Positions 24,805 through 32,791 of a stretch of DNA of 64,000 bases are shown here, in pieces (within the stretch, counting starts at the first letter, position 1; every line of letters starts with the position of its first letter). The DNA is taken from contig NZ_WHVL01000001.1 of NCBI RefSeq assembly GCF_020622355.1, forward strand, positions 186,001 through 250,000, in the 5' to 3' direction. Position numbers and translations under genes: made by a program. Source of the stretch: Vreelandella malpeensis (GTDB taxonomy: Bacteria > Pseudomonadota > Gammaproteobacteria > Pseudomonadales > Halomonadaceae). The notes under the pieces are model-generated. The model was not told the origin of the DNA and did no database searches. It worked only from the letters and a program-made list of their open reading frames with translations.

Positions 24805-25815
24805 ATGCAAGCACTCGTCATTCACGGCAAGCAGGACCTGCGCGAAGAGACCCTTCCCCTTGCGGAATTGGCCCCGGGCAAGATTCGCCTGCGCATGGCC
24901 TTCGGCGGTATCTGCGGGTCGGATCTGCACTACTACCACGAAGGCGCCGTTGGCGCCTTCGTGGTACGCGAACCGCTGGTGCCCGGCCACGAGATGGCCG
25001 GCGTGGTCGAGCACGACCCGAGCGGCAAGCTGGCTCCAGGCACGCCGGTGACCCTCCATCCGGCCACCTTCGGCGTCTCCAGGCCCGGACTCGAAGGCAA
25101 ACCGCACCTGTGGCCGCAGGGCGCGTATCTCGGCTCCGCCTCGACCTGGCCGCACACCCAAGGCGGTATGAGCGAGTACCTGGATGTCGAGCCCGGCATG
25201 ATCCGGGTGCTGCCCGAGGCGCTTCCACTCGAGCGCGCGGCGCTGGCCGAGCCGCTGGCGGTATCCCTGCACGGTATCGCCGTGGCGGGCGGGGTCGAGG
25301 GCCAGCGCGTGCTGGTCTGCGGTGCCGGCCCCATTGGACTCTTGGCAGCCGCGGCAGCGCTTGCCAAGGGCGCGGCAGAGGTGAGCATCATAGACGTGCT
25401 CGAAGGTCCTCTGTCGCGCGCCCGGGCGCTGGGGGTCCAGCACACCTACCGGGTAGGCGAAACGCCGCTGCCCGAGGAGGCGTTCGACGTGGTGCTGGAG
25501 TGTACCGGCGTACCCGCCTCCATCAACGCGGCCATCGTGGCGGTTCGCCGTGCAGGCGTCATCGCCCAGATCGGCATGATGCCCGCCACGGCGCAGCCGC
25601 TGGCCCTGGCACCGCTGATCTCGAAGGAGGTCGAGTTGCGCGGCTGCTTCCGCTTTCATAACGAGATCGACGAAGCCATCGCACTACTGGCGGCGGACAG
25701 CCGGTTCGACGACGTCATCACCCACGTGCTGCCGGCAAGCGATGCCCAGAACGCCTTCGCCATCGCCAAGGACTCCGAGGCCTCGGGCAAGGTGCTCATC
25801 TCGCTCTGGGCGTGA
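24805..25815 (+). CDS. idnD: L-idonate 5-dehydrogenase, variant lacking the structural zinc cysteines
   Basis: This 336-residue medium-chain dehydrogenase keeps the catalytic zinc site: Cys37 (GGICGSDLHYY), His62 and Glu63 (PGHEMAG). The Rossmann loop is CGAGPIGLLAA (about residues 167-177). The loop that in E. coli IdnD holds four cysteines for structural zinc (about residues 84-108 here, TLHPATFGVSRPGLEGKPHL) has none. It oxidises L-idonate to 5-keto-D-gluconate, which IdnO then reduces. It is the last gene of the operon; a hairpin follows at 25839. Confidence 0.88.
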   Translation: MQALVIHGKQDLREETLPLAELAPGKIRLRMAFGGICGSDLHYYHEGAVGAFVVREPLVPGHEMAGVVEHDPSGKLAPGTPVTLHPATFGVSRPGLEGKPHLWPQGAYLGSASTWPHTQGGMSEYLDVEPGMIRVLPEALPLERAALAEPLAVSLHGIAVAGGVEGQRVLVCGAGPIGLLAAAAALAKGAAEVSIIDVLEGPLSRARALGVQHTYRVGETPLPEEAFDVVLECTGVPASINAAIVAVRRAGVIAQIGMMPATAQPLALAPLISKEVELRGCFRFHNEIDEAIALLAADSRFDDVITHVLPASDAQNAFAIAKDSEASGKVLISLWA

Positions 25816-25838
25816 GCGTCGGCCAGGCGCCTGAAACG

Positions 25839-25865
25839 CTTCTGGCCGCGCAAGGCGGCCAGAAG
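25839..25865. terminator. Hairpin between idnD and the OsmC-like gene
   Basis: An 11-bp perfect stem, CTTCTGGCCGC/GCGGCCAGAAG with a 5-base loop, lies between two convergent genes. No long T-run is visible, so it may act together with Rho or as a bidirectional mRNA end. Confidence 0.7.
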
Positions 25866-25921
25866 TACGCGAGTGTCGTCAGGTAGAATCGCTCGATCGA
25901 AATCAAGCGAGTGATGGCGGA

Positions 25922-26344
25922 TCAGCCCTTGAGCTTGGCCGTCATGGTCACTTCGGCTTTGAGCACCTTGGAAACCGGGCAGTTGGCTTTGGCGGTTTCG
26001 GCGGCTTCCTGGAAGGCAGCCTCGTCGGCCCCGCTCACGCTCGCCTTGACATCGAGATGGATCTTGGAGATGTCGAACCCTTCCTTGCTTTGAGACAGCG
26101 TCACCGTCGCCTGCGTATCGATGGCATCGGCGGTGTAGCCCTTGTCACCCAGAATCATGGAAAGCGCCATCGAGAAGCAGCTAGCGTGAGCGGCACCGAT
26201 CAGCTCTTCCGGATTGGTGCCCTTCTCGCCCTCGAAGCGCTGCTTGAAGGAGTAGCCGGCATCCAGCACGCCGCTTTCGGTCTTGATGCTGCCCTTGCCA
26301 TCCTTCAAGCCACCTTCCCAATGCGCATTCGCTTTGCTATCCAT
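25922..26344 (-). CDS. OsmC-family peroxiredoxin
   Basis: This 140-residue protein of the OsmC subfamily reduces organic hydroperoxides with a thiol pair: Cys56 (AAHASCFSMALS) and Cys122 (KANCPVSKVL). The substrate pocket segment KGTNPEELIGAAHA is typical. The ATG at 26344 follows AGGAG; six extra upstream residues are rejected. It is separate from the ohr gene 1.7 kb away, which belongs to the Ohr subfamily. OsmC members are usually induced by osmotic or stationary-phase stress. Confidence 0.92.
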   Translation of the reverse strand: MDSKANAHWEGGLKDGKGSIKTESGVLDAGYSFKQRFEGEKGTNPEELIGAAHASCFSMALSMILGDKGYTADAIDTQATVTLSQSKEGFDISKIHLDVKASVSGADEAAFQEAAETAKANCPVSKVLKAEVTMTAKLKG

Positions 26345-26484
26345 GGAACACTCCTGTTGCATTCGTTTGCCTGATTACTCGAAGGGCGCGGGACGCGGTC
26401 CCGGTCGCCACCTCCTTCAGCGTAGCGTATTTTCCTCGCAGCGCGAACGGCGCCAGCGCGACCGCCACACGCAAGCGGTTCACC

Positions 26485-27330
26485 TCAATCGCGCGAGCGA
26501 CACGTGACGGTGTCGCCCACTCGGATGGTCGCGCCCGCACCGAGATCGAGCGTGGCGTTCTGACCGAAGTGAGCACCCTTGAGCCCGGGCTGGGTGGCCA
26601 TCTTCACCAGCGTGGCGAGCGGCTCGGCAGGCACGGGAATCACGCCCTCGCACTGATCGACGGTGATGATCTTGCACCGCTTGCAGGGCTTGCGCAGCGT
26701 CCAGCGGGCCTCGCCACCGTGAAGCTCGATCGTCTTCCAGGCGTTTTCTTCCCAGGCCGAGGCGCCGTCGATCACTAGGTTGGGGCGAAACCGCGCCATG
26801 GGTACCGGCGAATGGCCGCCGGCCTCGAGCGCCTGGTTGAGTGCACCGAGCGAGGCGGTGGTCGTCACGAGAAACGGATAGCCGTCGGCGAAGCGGGTAT
26901 CCGCGATCTCGCCTTGCATGAAGTCGGCTTCCACGTGGCGCGTGAACCCTTCGGCAAAGCGTACCAGTGTCAAGCCCCTGGCCTGCTCGCCGAGCGCCTC
27001 GAGCAGCCAGCCGGATACCTCCCGGCGCTCGGCCAGGGCCTTGCAGTGATCGCTCCACACCGTGACCAGGCGGATCTTGCCCTCAGGTGCCTCAAAAGGA
27101 ACGTCGATCGAGCCCGCACGCGGATGGGAAAGCACCAGCGCCCGGTCGGTGAGCGCCACTTGGATGCGGGCGAGTGACGGCAGCTGGCGCTGGGTGACGA
27201 AGCGCTGATGCTCGTCGACCCACATCCAGTGGCGGTCGTGGGCAAGCCCCTGCGGCGTCAATCGCGCCGCCTCCATGTCGATGCCCTGAAGCGATTTTAC
27301 CGGGTACAAGGTGAGCTGCTGGATGTTCAA
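26485..27330 (-). CDS. MOSC-domain protein (YcbX-like, no ferredoxin domain)
   Basis: This 281-residue protein joins an N-terminal MOSC_N beta-barrel (LNIQQLTLYPVKSLQGID...) to a MOSC domain. The segment KPCKRCKIITVDQCEG (about residues 218-233) has the cysteines used to bind the molybdenum cofactor. The best start is a TTG at 27330 with GGAG 8 bases upstream, giving NIQQLTLYPVKS at the N-terminus as in YcbX; the open frame continues 105 bases further but without a ribosome site. E. coli YcbX carries a C-terminal 2Fe-2S domain that is missing here. A role in N-hydroxylated base or amine reduction is likely. Confidence 0.85.
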   Translation of the reverse strand: MNIQQLTLYPVKSLQGIDMEAARLTPQGLAHDRHWMWVDEHQRFVTQRQLPSLARIQVALTDRALVLSHPRAGSIDVPFEAPEGKIRLVTVWSDHCKALAERREVSGWLLEALGEQARGLTLVRFAEGFTRHVEADFMQGEIADTRFADGYPFLVTTTASLGALNQALEAGGHSPVPMARFRPNLVIDGASAWEENAWKTIELHGGEARWTLRKPCKRCKIITVDQCEGVIPVPAEPLATLVKMATQPGLKGAHFGQNATLDLGAGATIRVGDTVTCRSRD

Positions 27331-27482
27331 GGAGAATGCTCCGAAGGCGAGGGTCAGGGGCCACTTTAGCGAAATCGGCAGGCGGGCTCCAGCCACCTTG
27401 ACGAGCCGACCCGGCACCCGCCGGGGGATAGCCACTCGACGCCGGACACGCTACATTGGTCGCGACCACCCCGGGAGCTATC

Positions 27483-27932
27483 ATGTCCGAGCAAGACCCT
27501 CTGCACGCGCTCACGCTGGATCACCAGCTCTGCTTCGCGCTCTACTCCACCTCGCTTGCCATGACCAAAGCGTACAAGCCGCTGCTCAAGGAGCTGGGGC
27601 TGACCTACCCGCAGTACCTGGCAATGCTGGCGCTGTGGCAGAACGATGGCCTGACGGTGGGCGCGCTCAGCAAACGCCTGCTGACCGACCCGGGCTCGCT
27701 CACCCCGTTGCTCAAGCGTCTGGAGCGTGACGGCTTTCTCGAGCGCCGACGGGGCCCTGACGACGAGCGCGTAGTCACGCTCTGCCTGACCCGCAAGGGG
27801 TGGGAGCTGCGCACTCGGGCGGCCCACGTTCCCGGCTGCATGATGCAGGCAAGTACTTTTTCGTCCGAGCGGCTGATGGCCTTGAAGAACGAGCTGGTGA
27901 CGCTACGCGAGCAGCTTCTCAAGACGCCCTGA
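27483..27932 (+). CDS. ohrR: Organic hydroperoxide-sensing MarR-type repressor
   Basis: This 149-residue winged-helix regulator senses peroxide through Cys17 in LTLDHQLCFALYSTS, the reactive thiol of OhrR. The wing region is LSKRLLTDPGSLTPLLKRLE and RRRGPDDERVVTLCLT. A second Cys (near residue 119, PGCMMQ) fits the two-Cys OhrR class that forms a disulfide. GGGAG precedes the ATG. It reads in the same direction as ohr, 103 bases upstream, and the gap holds a strong palindrome. Family members repress ohr and themselves. Confidence 0.92.
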   Translation: MSEQDPLHALTLDHQLCFALYSTSLAMTKAYKPLLKELGLTYPQYLAMLALWQNDGLTVGALSKRLLTDPGSLTPLLKRLERDGFLERRRGPDDERVVTLCLTRKGWELRTRAAHVPGCMMQASTFSSERLMALKNELVTLREQLLKTP

Positions 27933-27966
27933 CCCCTGACTCGTAAAATCGTTAGCGCACTTTCGA

Positions 27967-27987
27967 ATTTATATTGCGCGCAAAATA
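27967..27987. promoter_or_regulatory. Candidate OhrR operator
   Basis: The perfect palindrome TTGCGCGCAA with AT-rich flanks (TTATA and AATAA) is centred in the ohrR-ohr gap, about 50 bases before the ohr start. Its position and dyad symmetry fit an OhrR site; binding is inferred. Confidence 0.6.
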
Positions 27988-28035
27988 AAGCTGGACTAAG
28001 TTTACGCGGTACTCATGATCAACCAAGGAAACTCC

Positions 28036-28461
28036 ATGTCCATCGAAACCATCGCTTACCGCGCCGAAGCCCACGTCACCGGCGGCCGCGAAGGCCAGGC
28101 CAAATCTTCCGACGGTGCGCTCGATGTCACGCTCAGCACGCCCAAGAAACTGGGCGGCGCCGGTGGCCAGGGTACCAACCCGGAACAGCTCTTCGCCGCG
28201 GGTTACGCCGCCTGCTTTCTGGGTGCGCTCAAGCACGTGGCGAGCCAGGAGAAGGTGACGCTGCCAAAGGACGCCAGTATCGACGCCGCCGTAGGCATCG
28301 GTGCGGTGGAGATCGGCTTCGGCATCGAGGTCGAGCTCAAGGTGAGCCTGCCCGGGCTTGCGCGCGAAGAGGCCGAGTCACTGGTGGAGAAGGCCCACAC
28401 GGTCTGCCCCTACTCCAACGCCACGCGCGGCAACATCGACGTCACGCTGAGCGTCGTCTAG
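28036..28461 (+). CDS. ohr: Organic hydroperoxide resistance protein
   Basis: This 141-residue Ohr peroxidase has the redox pair Cys60 ([10 protein letters not shown]) and Cys124 ([12 protein letters not shown]). The conserved Arg is in the N-terminal domain and the family end NIDVTLSVV is present. It reduces fatty-acid and other organic hydroperoxides using lipoylated proteins. The start follows AAGGAA. It is controlled by the OhrR gene directly upstream and overlaps the convergent racemase gene by four bases at the 3' ends. Confidence 0.95.
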   Translation: MSIETIAYRAEAHVTGGREGQAKSSDGALDVTLSTPKKLGGAGGQGTNPEQLFAAGYAACFLGALKHVASQEKVTLPKDASIDAAVGIGAVEIGFGIEVELKVSLPGLAREEAESLVEKAHTVCPYSNATRGNIDVTLSVV

Positions 28462-29153
28462 GTCTTGAGCGACCAGGCCACCGCCTTTGCCGCATGCAGG
28501 GCGGTGGTATCGAAGAGTGTCACTGTGGTGTGAGACTGGTCGACCAGCAGGGCGATCTCGGTACAGCCGAGAATCACCGCCTGGGCGCCGCGCGCCTCGA
28601 GGGTTGCGATGATCTCCAGGTAGCGGGCTCGGGACGCCTCCTTGATCTCGCCGCGACAAAGCTCCTCGAAGATGATCCGATGAACGCTTTCGCGCGCGGC
28701 CTCGTCCGGGACGACGACGTCAATGCCGTAGCGCTCTTGAAGGCGCGCCTTGTAGAACGCCTGCTCCATGGTGAAGCGCGTGCCAAGGAGCCCCACCCGG
28801 GTGATGCCCTGCGCCTGGCAGCGCTCGGCGGTGGCATCGGCGATGTGCAGAAGCGGAATCCCGATGGCCGCCTCGATGGCGGGCGCGACCTTGTGCATGG
28901 TGTTGGTGGCGAGCAGCAGGCAATCAGCGCCGGCGCGCTCGAGCCGCCTAGCCGCCTCGGCGAGCAGCTCTCCGGCCCGCGTCCAGTCGCCGGCACGCTG
29001 CAGCGCTTCGATCTTGGCAAAATCGACGCTGATCAAGACGACGGAAGCGGAATGCAGCCCTCCAAGCGCCTGGTTGACCCCTTCGTTCAACGCCTGATAG
29101 TAGCTCTGGGTCGACTCCCAGCTCATACCGCCTAGTACACCGATCGTTCGCAT
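28458..29153 (-). CDS. Amino-acid racemase of the YgeA type (aspartate/glutamate racemase family)
   Basis: This 231-residue protein has two Rossmann-like halves. In E. coli YgeA the catalytic pair is Thr83/Cys197 instead of two cysteines; here LLATNTMHK places Thr at 83 and [12 protein letters not shown] places Cys at 197, the same positions. It should therefore act as a broad amino-acid racemase (homoserine and others) rather than a classical aspartate racemase. The ATG at 29153 follows AGGAG and GGAG; the frame extends 84 bases further upstream without support. It stands alone on the minus strand. Confidence 0.9.
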   Translation of the reverse strand: MRTIGVLGGMSWESTQSYYQALNEGVNQALGGLHSASVVLISVDFAKIEALQRAGDWTRAGELLAEAARRLERAGADCLLLATNTMHKVAPAIEAAIGIPLLHIADATAERCQAQGITRVGLLGTRFTMEQAFYKARLQERYGIDVVVPDEAARESVHRIIFEELCRGEIKEASRARYLEIIATLEARGAQAVILGCTEIALLVDQSHTTVTLFDTTALHAAKAVAWSLKT

Positions 29154-29303
29154 CTGGCTCCGCTCCTGTCCATTTGAACCTTTACTCATGTATCGACCCA
29201 ACATACGCCCCTTGCAGGCGGTTTTCATTAGCCCCATTGATAGCTTGACGCTACGTTATAGAAGACCTTTGATCGATGTTTGTCACCACAAGGAGAGAGC
29301 ACG

Positions 29304-30146
29304 ATGAGCGATACCTATACACCGCCGCGAGTATGGGAGTGGGAGCCGGGTAACGGCGGCAAGTTCGCCAGCATCAACCGGCCGACGGCGGGCGCGACCC
29401 ACGAGAAGGAGCGTCCGGTGGGCAAGCACCCGCTACAGCTCTATTCGCTGGCTACCCCCAACGGCGTTAAGGTCACCATTCTGCTCGAGGAGCTCCTGGA
29501 AAAGGGCATCACGGGTGCCGAGTACGACGCCCACCTGATCCAGATCGGCGAGGGCGACCAGTTCGGCAGCGGCTTCGTCGAAGTGAACCCCAACTCGAAG
29601 ATTCCAGCGTTGATGGATCACAGTGTCACCCCGCCCCAGCGGGTGTTCGAGTCCGGCGCGATCCTTCTGTACCTGGCCGAGAAGTTCGACGCCTTCCTGC
29701 CGACGGATTCGGCCAAACGCACCGAAACCCTCTCCTGGCTCTTCTGGCAGATGGGCAGCGCGCCGATACTGGGTGGCGGCTTCGGCCACTTCTACGCCTA
29801 CGCGCCGGAAAAGTACCAGTACCCCATCGACCGCTACACCATGGAAGTGAAGCGCCAGCTCGACGTGCTTGACCGGCACCTGGCGAACAACCGCTACATG
29901 GCCGGCGACGAGTACACCATCGCCGACATGGCGATCTACCCGTGGTACGGCGCCCTGGTCAAGAACCGCGTCTACGAGGCGGCGGAGTTCCTGCAGGCGC
30001 ACACCTACGAGAACGTGATCCGCTGGGCCGAGGAGCTCGACGAGCGCCCCGCGGTCAAGCGCGGCCGCATGGTCAACAAGACCTGGGGCGACGAGAGCGA
30101 GCAGCTTCCCGAGCGCCACGATGCCAGCGACTTCGACAAGCTCTAA
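29304..30146 (+). CDS. yghU: Glutathione S-transferase of the YghU/Nu class
   Basis: This 280-residue enzyme has the long N-terminal extension of YghU (SDTYTPPRVWEWEPGNGGKF) before the thioredoxin-like domain, where LYSLATPNGVKVTILLEELL and NPNSKIPALMD form the glutathione site. An all-alpha C-terminal domain follows. Nu-class enzymes have disulfide reductase and organic hydroperoxide activity and can bind two glutathiones. The ATG at 29304 follows AAGGAGAG. It fits the surrounding peroxide and redox genes. Confidence 0.94.
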   Translation: MSDTYTPPRVWEWEPGNGGKFASINRPTAGATHEKERPVGKHPLQLYSLATPNGVKVTILLEELLEKGITGAEYDAHLIQIGEGDQFGSGFVEVNPNSKIPALMDHSVTPPQRVFESGAILLYLAEKFDAFLPTDSAKRTETLSWLFWQMGSAPILGGGFGHFYAYAPEKYQYPIDRYTMEVKRQLDVLDRHLANNRYMAGDEYTIADMAIYPWYGALVKNRVYEAAEFLQAHTYENVIRWAEELDERPAVKRGRMVNKTWGDESEQLPERHDASDFDKL

Positions 30147-30172
30147 AGCCAGCGATAGCGGGTATCACCCAC

Positions 30173-30208
30173 GACGCAAGACGGCCCCCGAGGGGGCCGT
30201 CTTGCGTC
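30173..30208. terminator. Long bidirectional hairpin between yghU and the TonB receptor gene
   Basis: A 16-bp perfect stem (GACGCAAGACGGCCCC paired with its complement) and loop CGAG separate two convergent genes. The T-run is short. Confidence 0.85.
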
Positions 30209-30218
30209 TCGAGCGGGG

Positions 30219-32330
30219 TCAGAATTGATAGCGAACGTTCGCGGTAACGCTGCGCCGGTCGCCGTAGCCACAATCACCCCCATCGTAGCGGCACCAGCTC
30301 ACGTACTCTTCGTCGGTAAAGTTCTTGATATCCACCGAGAAGTCCCAGTCGGCGAGCGTGTAGCCGACCATCGCGTCATACAGCGTGCTGGACGGCACCA
30401 CCGGGGCTTCGGTGGCCCCCACGGTGTCGCCCACGTAGCGTACGCCGGCACCGACGCGCCAGTTCGTTCCCATGTAGAGTCGGTTCCACCAGGAGACCTG
30501 CTCCTCGGCCACGAAAGGTAGCCGCAGGCCGGTGGCCGCGTTGGTGGCATCGAGGTGGGTATAAGCCAGTTGGGTTTCGAAGGAGTGCCAGCGCTTGTTC
30601 ACTTGGAGTTCGAAACCATCCACTTGGGCACCTACCTGCTGCACCCCACCCGGCGTCAGTCCGTCGCTGATGCGATTCTCCTGAGTGATGTCGAAGTAGG
30701 CCGCACTCACCGCCAGCGTCTGGTCCGGCGAGACATACTTGAAGCCCACCTCGTTTTGATCACCGGTGGTCGGCTTGAGCGGGCTCGGATCGTCCGTGCC
30801 GTCGCTTCCCAGGTTCATGGCGAACGCTTCGGAGTAACTCACGTAGGGCGAGAACCCGTTCTCGAAGCGGTACATCAGCCCAAGACGTCCGGTGGTCTGC
30901 GCCTCGTCACTGACCGTATCGGGGCCATCCACCGCGAGGGTACGGTTTTCGGCCCAGTCACGTCGAAGCCCAGCGGAGAGCACCACCGGCCCGAACTCGA
31001 CATGATCCGCCAGGTACACGCCTACCTGCTCGATATCGTTGTCGGGCCGGTCGCGCGGGTCGAGCGCGTCGAGGCGAAGATTACCGTAGCGTGGATCATA
31101 GATATTGATCGGTCCGCCTCCGCCGGCCACGGAGGAGTAATTGTCTTCGGACCAGCGGGCATCCTGGCGATCGATACCCGCCAGCAGGGTGTGCTCGGTA
31201 GCGCCCAGGCTGAACGACCCCATGAGCCGCGCATCCAGGTTGAGAATGCGGGTCTGGTTGTCGGCGGTGAAGATCGTGCGATTTACCTCGCCGTTCGGGC
31301 CGGGCACACTCGGGATGTCCACCCAATGTTCGCGAGTTTCGGTGCTGGATTCTGTATAGCGCGCGGTAGCGGAAAACGCCCAGTCATCAGTCAGTGTCTG
31401 GTCGAAGAACAGCGTGGTTTCGGTCTTCTCGCGATCATAGCGATCCCAGCCGGGCTCCCCCACAAACCGCTGAGAGCCGATGAACCCTTGGGAGCCCGGT
31501 TCCAGGGTGCCTATCTGGGGAAGAAACTGAGCCGATACCTGACCCTTGTTCTCTTGGCGATTGATCAGCAGTGTGAGCTGGGTCTCGTCACTGGGCCGCC
31601 AGGTAAACGAGGGCGCGAGCAGGTAGCCATCGTCGTCGACGTGGTCCACCTGGGTGCCGCTGTCTCGGGCGAGCGCCACCAGACGGTAGAGGAACTGCCC
31701 CTCTTCGTCGGCGGCACCGGTCACGTCCACCGCGAGCTGCTGACGATCGAAGGAGCCGACCTGGGCCCAGACCTCGCCACGCTGCTCAGCCTGGGGCAAT
31801 TTGGAGACGCCGTTGATGATGCCGCCCAGATCCGCCTGGCCATACAGCATGGACGATGGCCCGCGCAGCACCTCGACGCTTTCCAGCGCGTAGGGATTGG
31901 TGCGCACCGTGTTATAGGAGCCGTAGACCTGTCGCAGGCCGTCCAGGTAGCGCCCGGCATCCAGCCCGCGTACCTTGGCGCTATCCGTTCGAGTATCGAA
32001 GCCGAAGTTGCCCGCATGCACGCCGGGCGTATACAGCAGCGTATCCTGGATACTCTTGGCACCGGTGTCCTGAATGAACTCCTGGTCGATGACCGACATG
32101 CTGAACGGCTGCTCGGCGATCGGCACTGCCAGCTTGCCTACCCCGGCTTCGCGTTCGGCGTCGATATAGCCGTAGACACCGGATGCCTCGGCGGTCACCT
32201 GAACGGTATCGAGAGCGACGTCATCGTCGGCACGGGCGGTTGACTGGGCGATTGCCGGAGTGGCAAGCGCGTGAGAGGCGATGATGATCGCCGAGGCAAG
32301 CCGATGCTTGCCTTGAAAGCCGTCTGGCAT
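30219..32330 (-). CDS. TonB-dependent siderophore receptor (FhuA/ferrioxamine-type)
   Basis: This 703-residue outer-membrane receptor has a signal peptide ending ...TPAIAQ (about residue 29), a TonB-box-like start (DTVQVTAEA), a plug domain with TGAKSIQDTLLYTPGV and VEVLRGPSSMLYGQADLGGI, and a 22-strand barrel ending in Phe (VTANVRYQF). A Cys pair near the C-terminus (SWCRYDGGDCGYGDRR) is typical of hydroxamate-siderophore receptors such as FhuA/FcuA. A Fur-box-like sequence lies just upstream of the start. No siderophore synthesis or ABC import genes adjoin, so it may use foreign siderophores. Confidence 0.94.
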   Translation of the reverse strand: MPDGFQGKHRLASAIIIASHALATPAIAQSTARADDDVALDTVQVTAEASGVYGYIDAEREAGVGKLAVPIAEQPFSMSVIDQEFIQDTGAKSIQDTLLYTPGVHAGNFGFDTRTDSAKVRGLDAGRYLDGLRQVYGSYNTVRTNPYALESVEVLRGPSSMLYGQADLGGIINGVSKLPQAEQRGEVWAQVGSFDRQQLAVDVTGAADEEGQFLYRLVALARDSGTQVDHVDDDGYLLAPSFTWRPSDETQLTLLINRQENKGQVSAQFLPQIGTLEPGSQGFIGSQRFVGEPGWDRYDREKTETTLFFDQTLTDDWAFSATARYTESSTETREHWVDIPSVPGPNGEVNRTIFTADNQTRILNLDARLMGSFSLGATEHTLLAGIDRQDARWSEDNYSSVAGGGGPINIYDPRYGNLRLDALDPRDRPDNDIEQVGVYLADHVEFGPVVLSAGLRRDWAENRTLAVDGPDTVSDEAQTTGRLGLMYRFENGFSPYVSYSEAFAMNLGSDGTDDPSPLKPTTGDQNEVGFKYVSPDQTLAVSAAYFDITQENRISDGLTPGGVQQVGAQVDGFELQVNKRWHSFETQLAYTHLDATNAATGLRLPFVAEEQVSWWNRLYMGTNWRVGAGVRYVGDTVGATEAPVVPSSTLYDAMVGYTLADWDFSVDIKNFTDEEYVSWCRYDGGDCGYGDRRSVTANVRYQF

Positions 32331-32358
32331 GAAAGTATCCCGAGCAAAGGTATCGACT

Positions 32359-32383
32359 GATAATGGTAGTAATTATTATTCGC
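32359..32383. promoter_or_regulatory. Fur box upstream of the siderophore receptor
   Basis: GATAATGGTAGTAATTATTA within this interval fits the 19-bp Fur consensus of GATAAT-type hexamers. It lies about 30-50 bases before the receptor's ATG on the minus strand, so iron should repress the gene. Confidence 0.75.
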
Positions 32384-32464
32384 AAGGGAATATAAAAGGG
32401 AGGTGTCAGTCTGTCAATGTCACCGCTCAATCGCTTGCACCGGCCCGCGCAGTTGACCGGGATG

Positions 32465-32791
32465 TCAACGATGCTTTTCCCACCATTCGGCGTAGGAGCT
32501 GTTTTCGGGAGCGCGACCGCCTTCGTCCGGCGCGCCGTCGTTCCACCACACCGGGCCACGCTCGCCCAGCGCCTCCTTGGCGCGCTGAACCTCGCTGCGC
32601 GCCTTTTTGAGCGCCGCGTCGTCGTTCTGCTGCTTGGCGCTCTTGACCGCGCGGCGCGCCTTCATCAAGGCGTTGACCTGCGCCTGCTCCTCGTCGTCAT
32701 CGAGGCGCGGATCGGTGCAGCGCCAGAGCCGGTTCTTGGCCACGAAGTAGCGCCCGTCCGGCGTGGTAGGGTAACGGTTCTTGCCTGTCAT
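32465..32791 (-). CDS. Conserved small protein of unknown function
   Basis: This 108-residue cytoplasmic protein starts MTGKNRYPTTPDGRYFVAKN, a conserved N-terminus seen in many proteobacterial proteins of unknown function. The middle (about residues 35-75) is a charged Ala/Lys/Arg-rich helix that could be a coiled coil, and the end contains GPVWWNDGAPDEGGRAPENS. Its ATG overlaps the stop of the LpxR-like gene by one base, so it is translationally coupled to it. I do not recognise a function. Confidence 0.75.
   Translation of the reverse strand: MTGKNRYPTTPDGRYFVAKNRLWRCTDPRLDDDEEQAQVNALMKARRAVKSAKQQNDDAALKKARSEVQRAKEALGERGPVWWNDGAPDEGGRAPENSSYAEWWEKHR

Noticed and set aside
30555..32243. 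562-codon open frame antisense to the siderophore receptor
   Set aside because: The receptor has plug, barrel and Fur box; the antisense frame is composition-driven.
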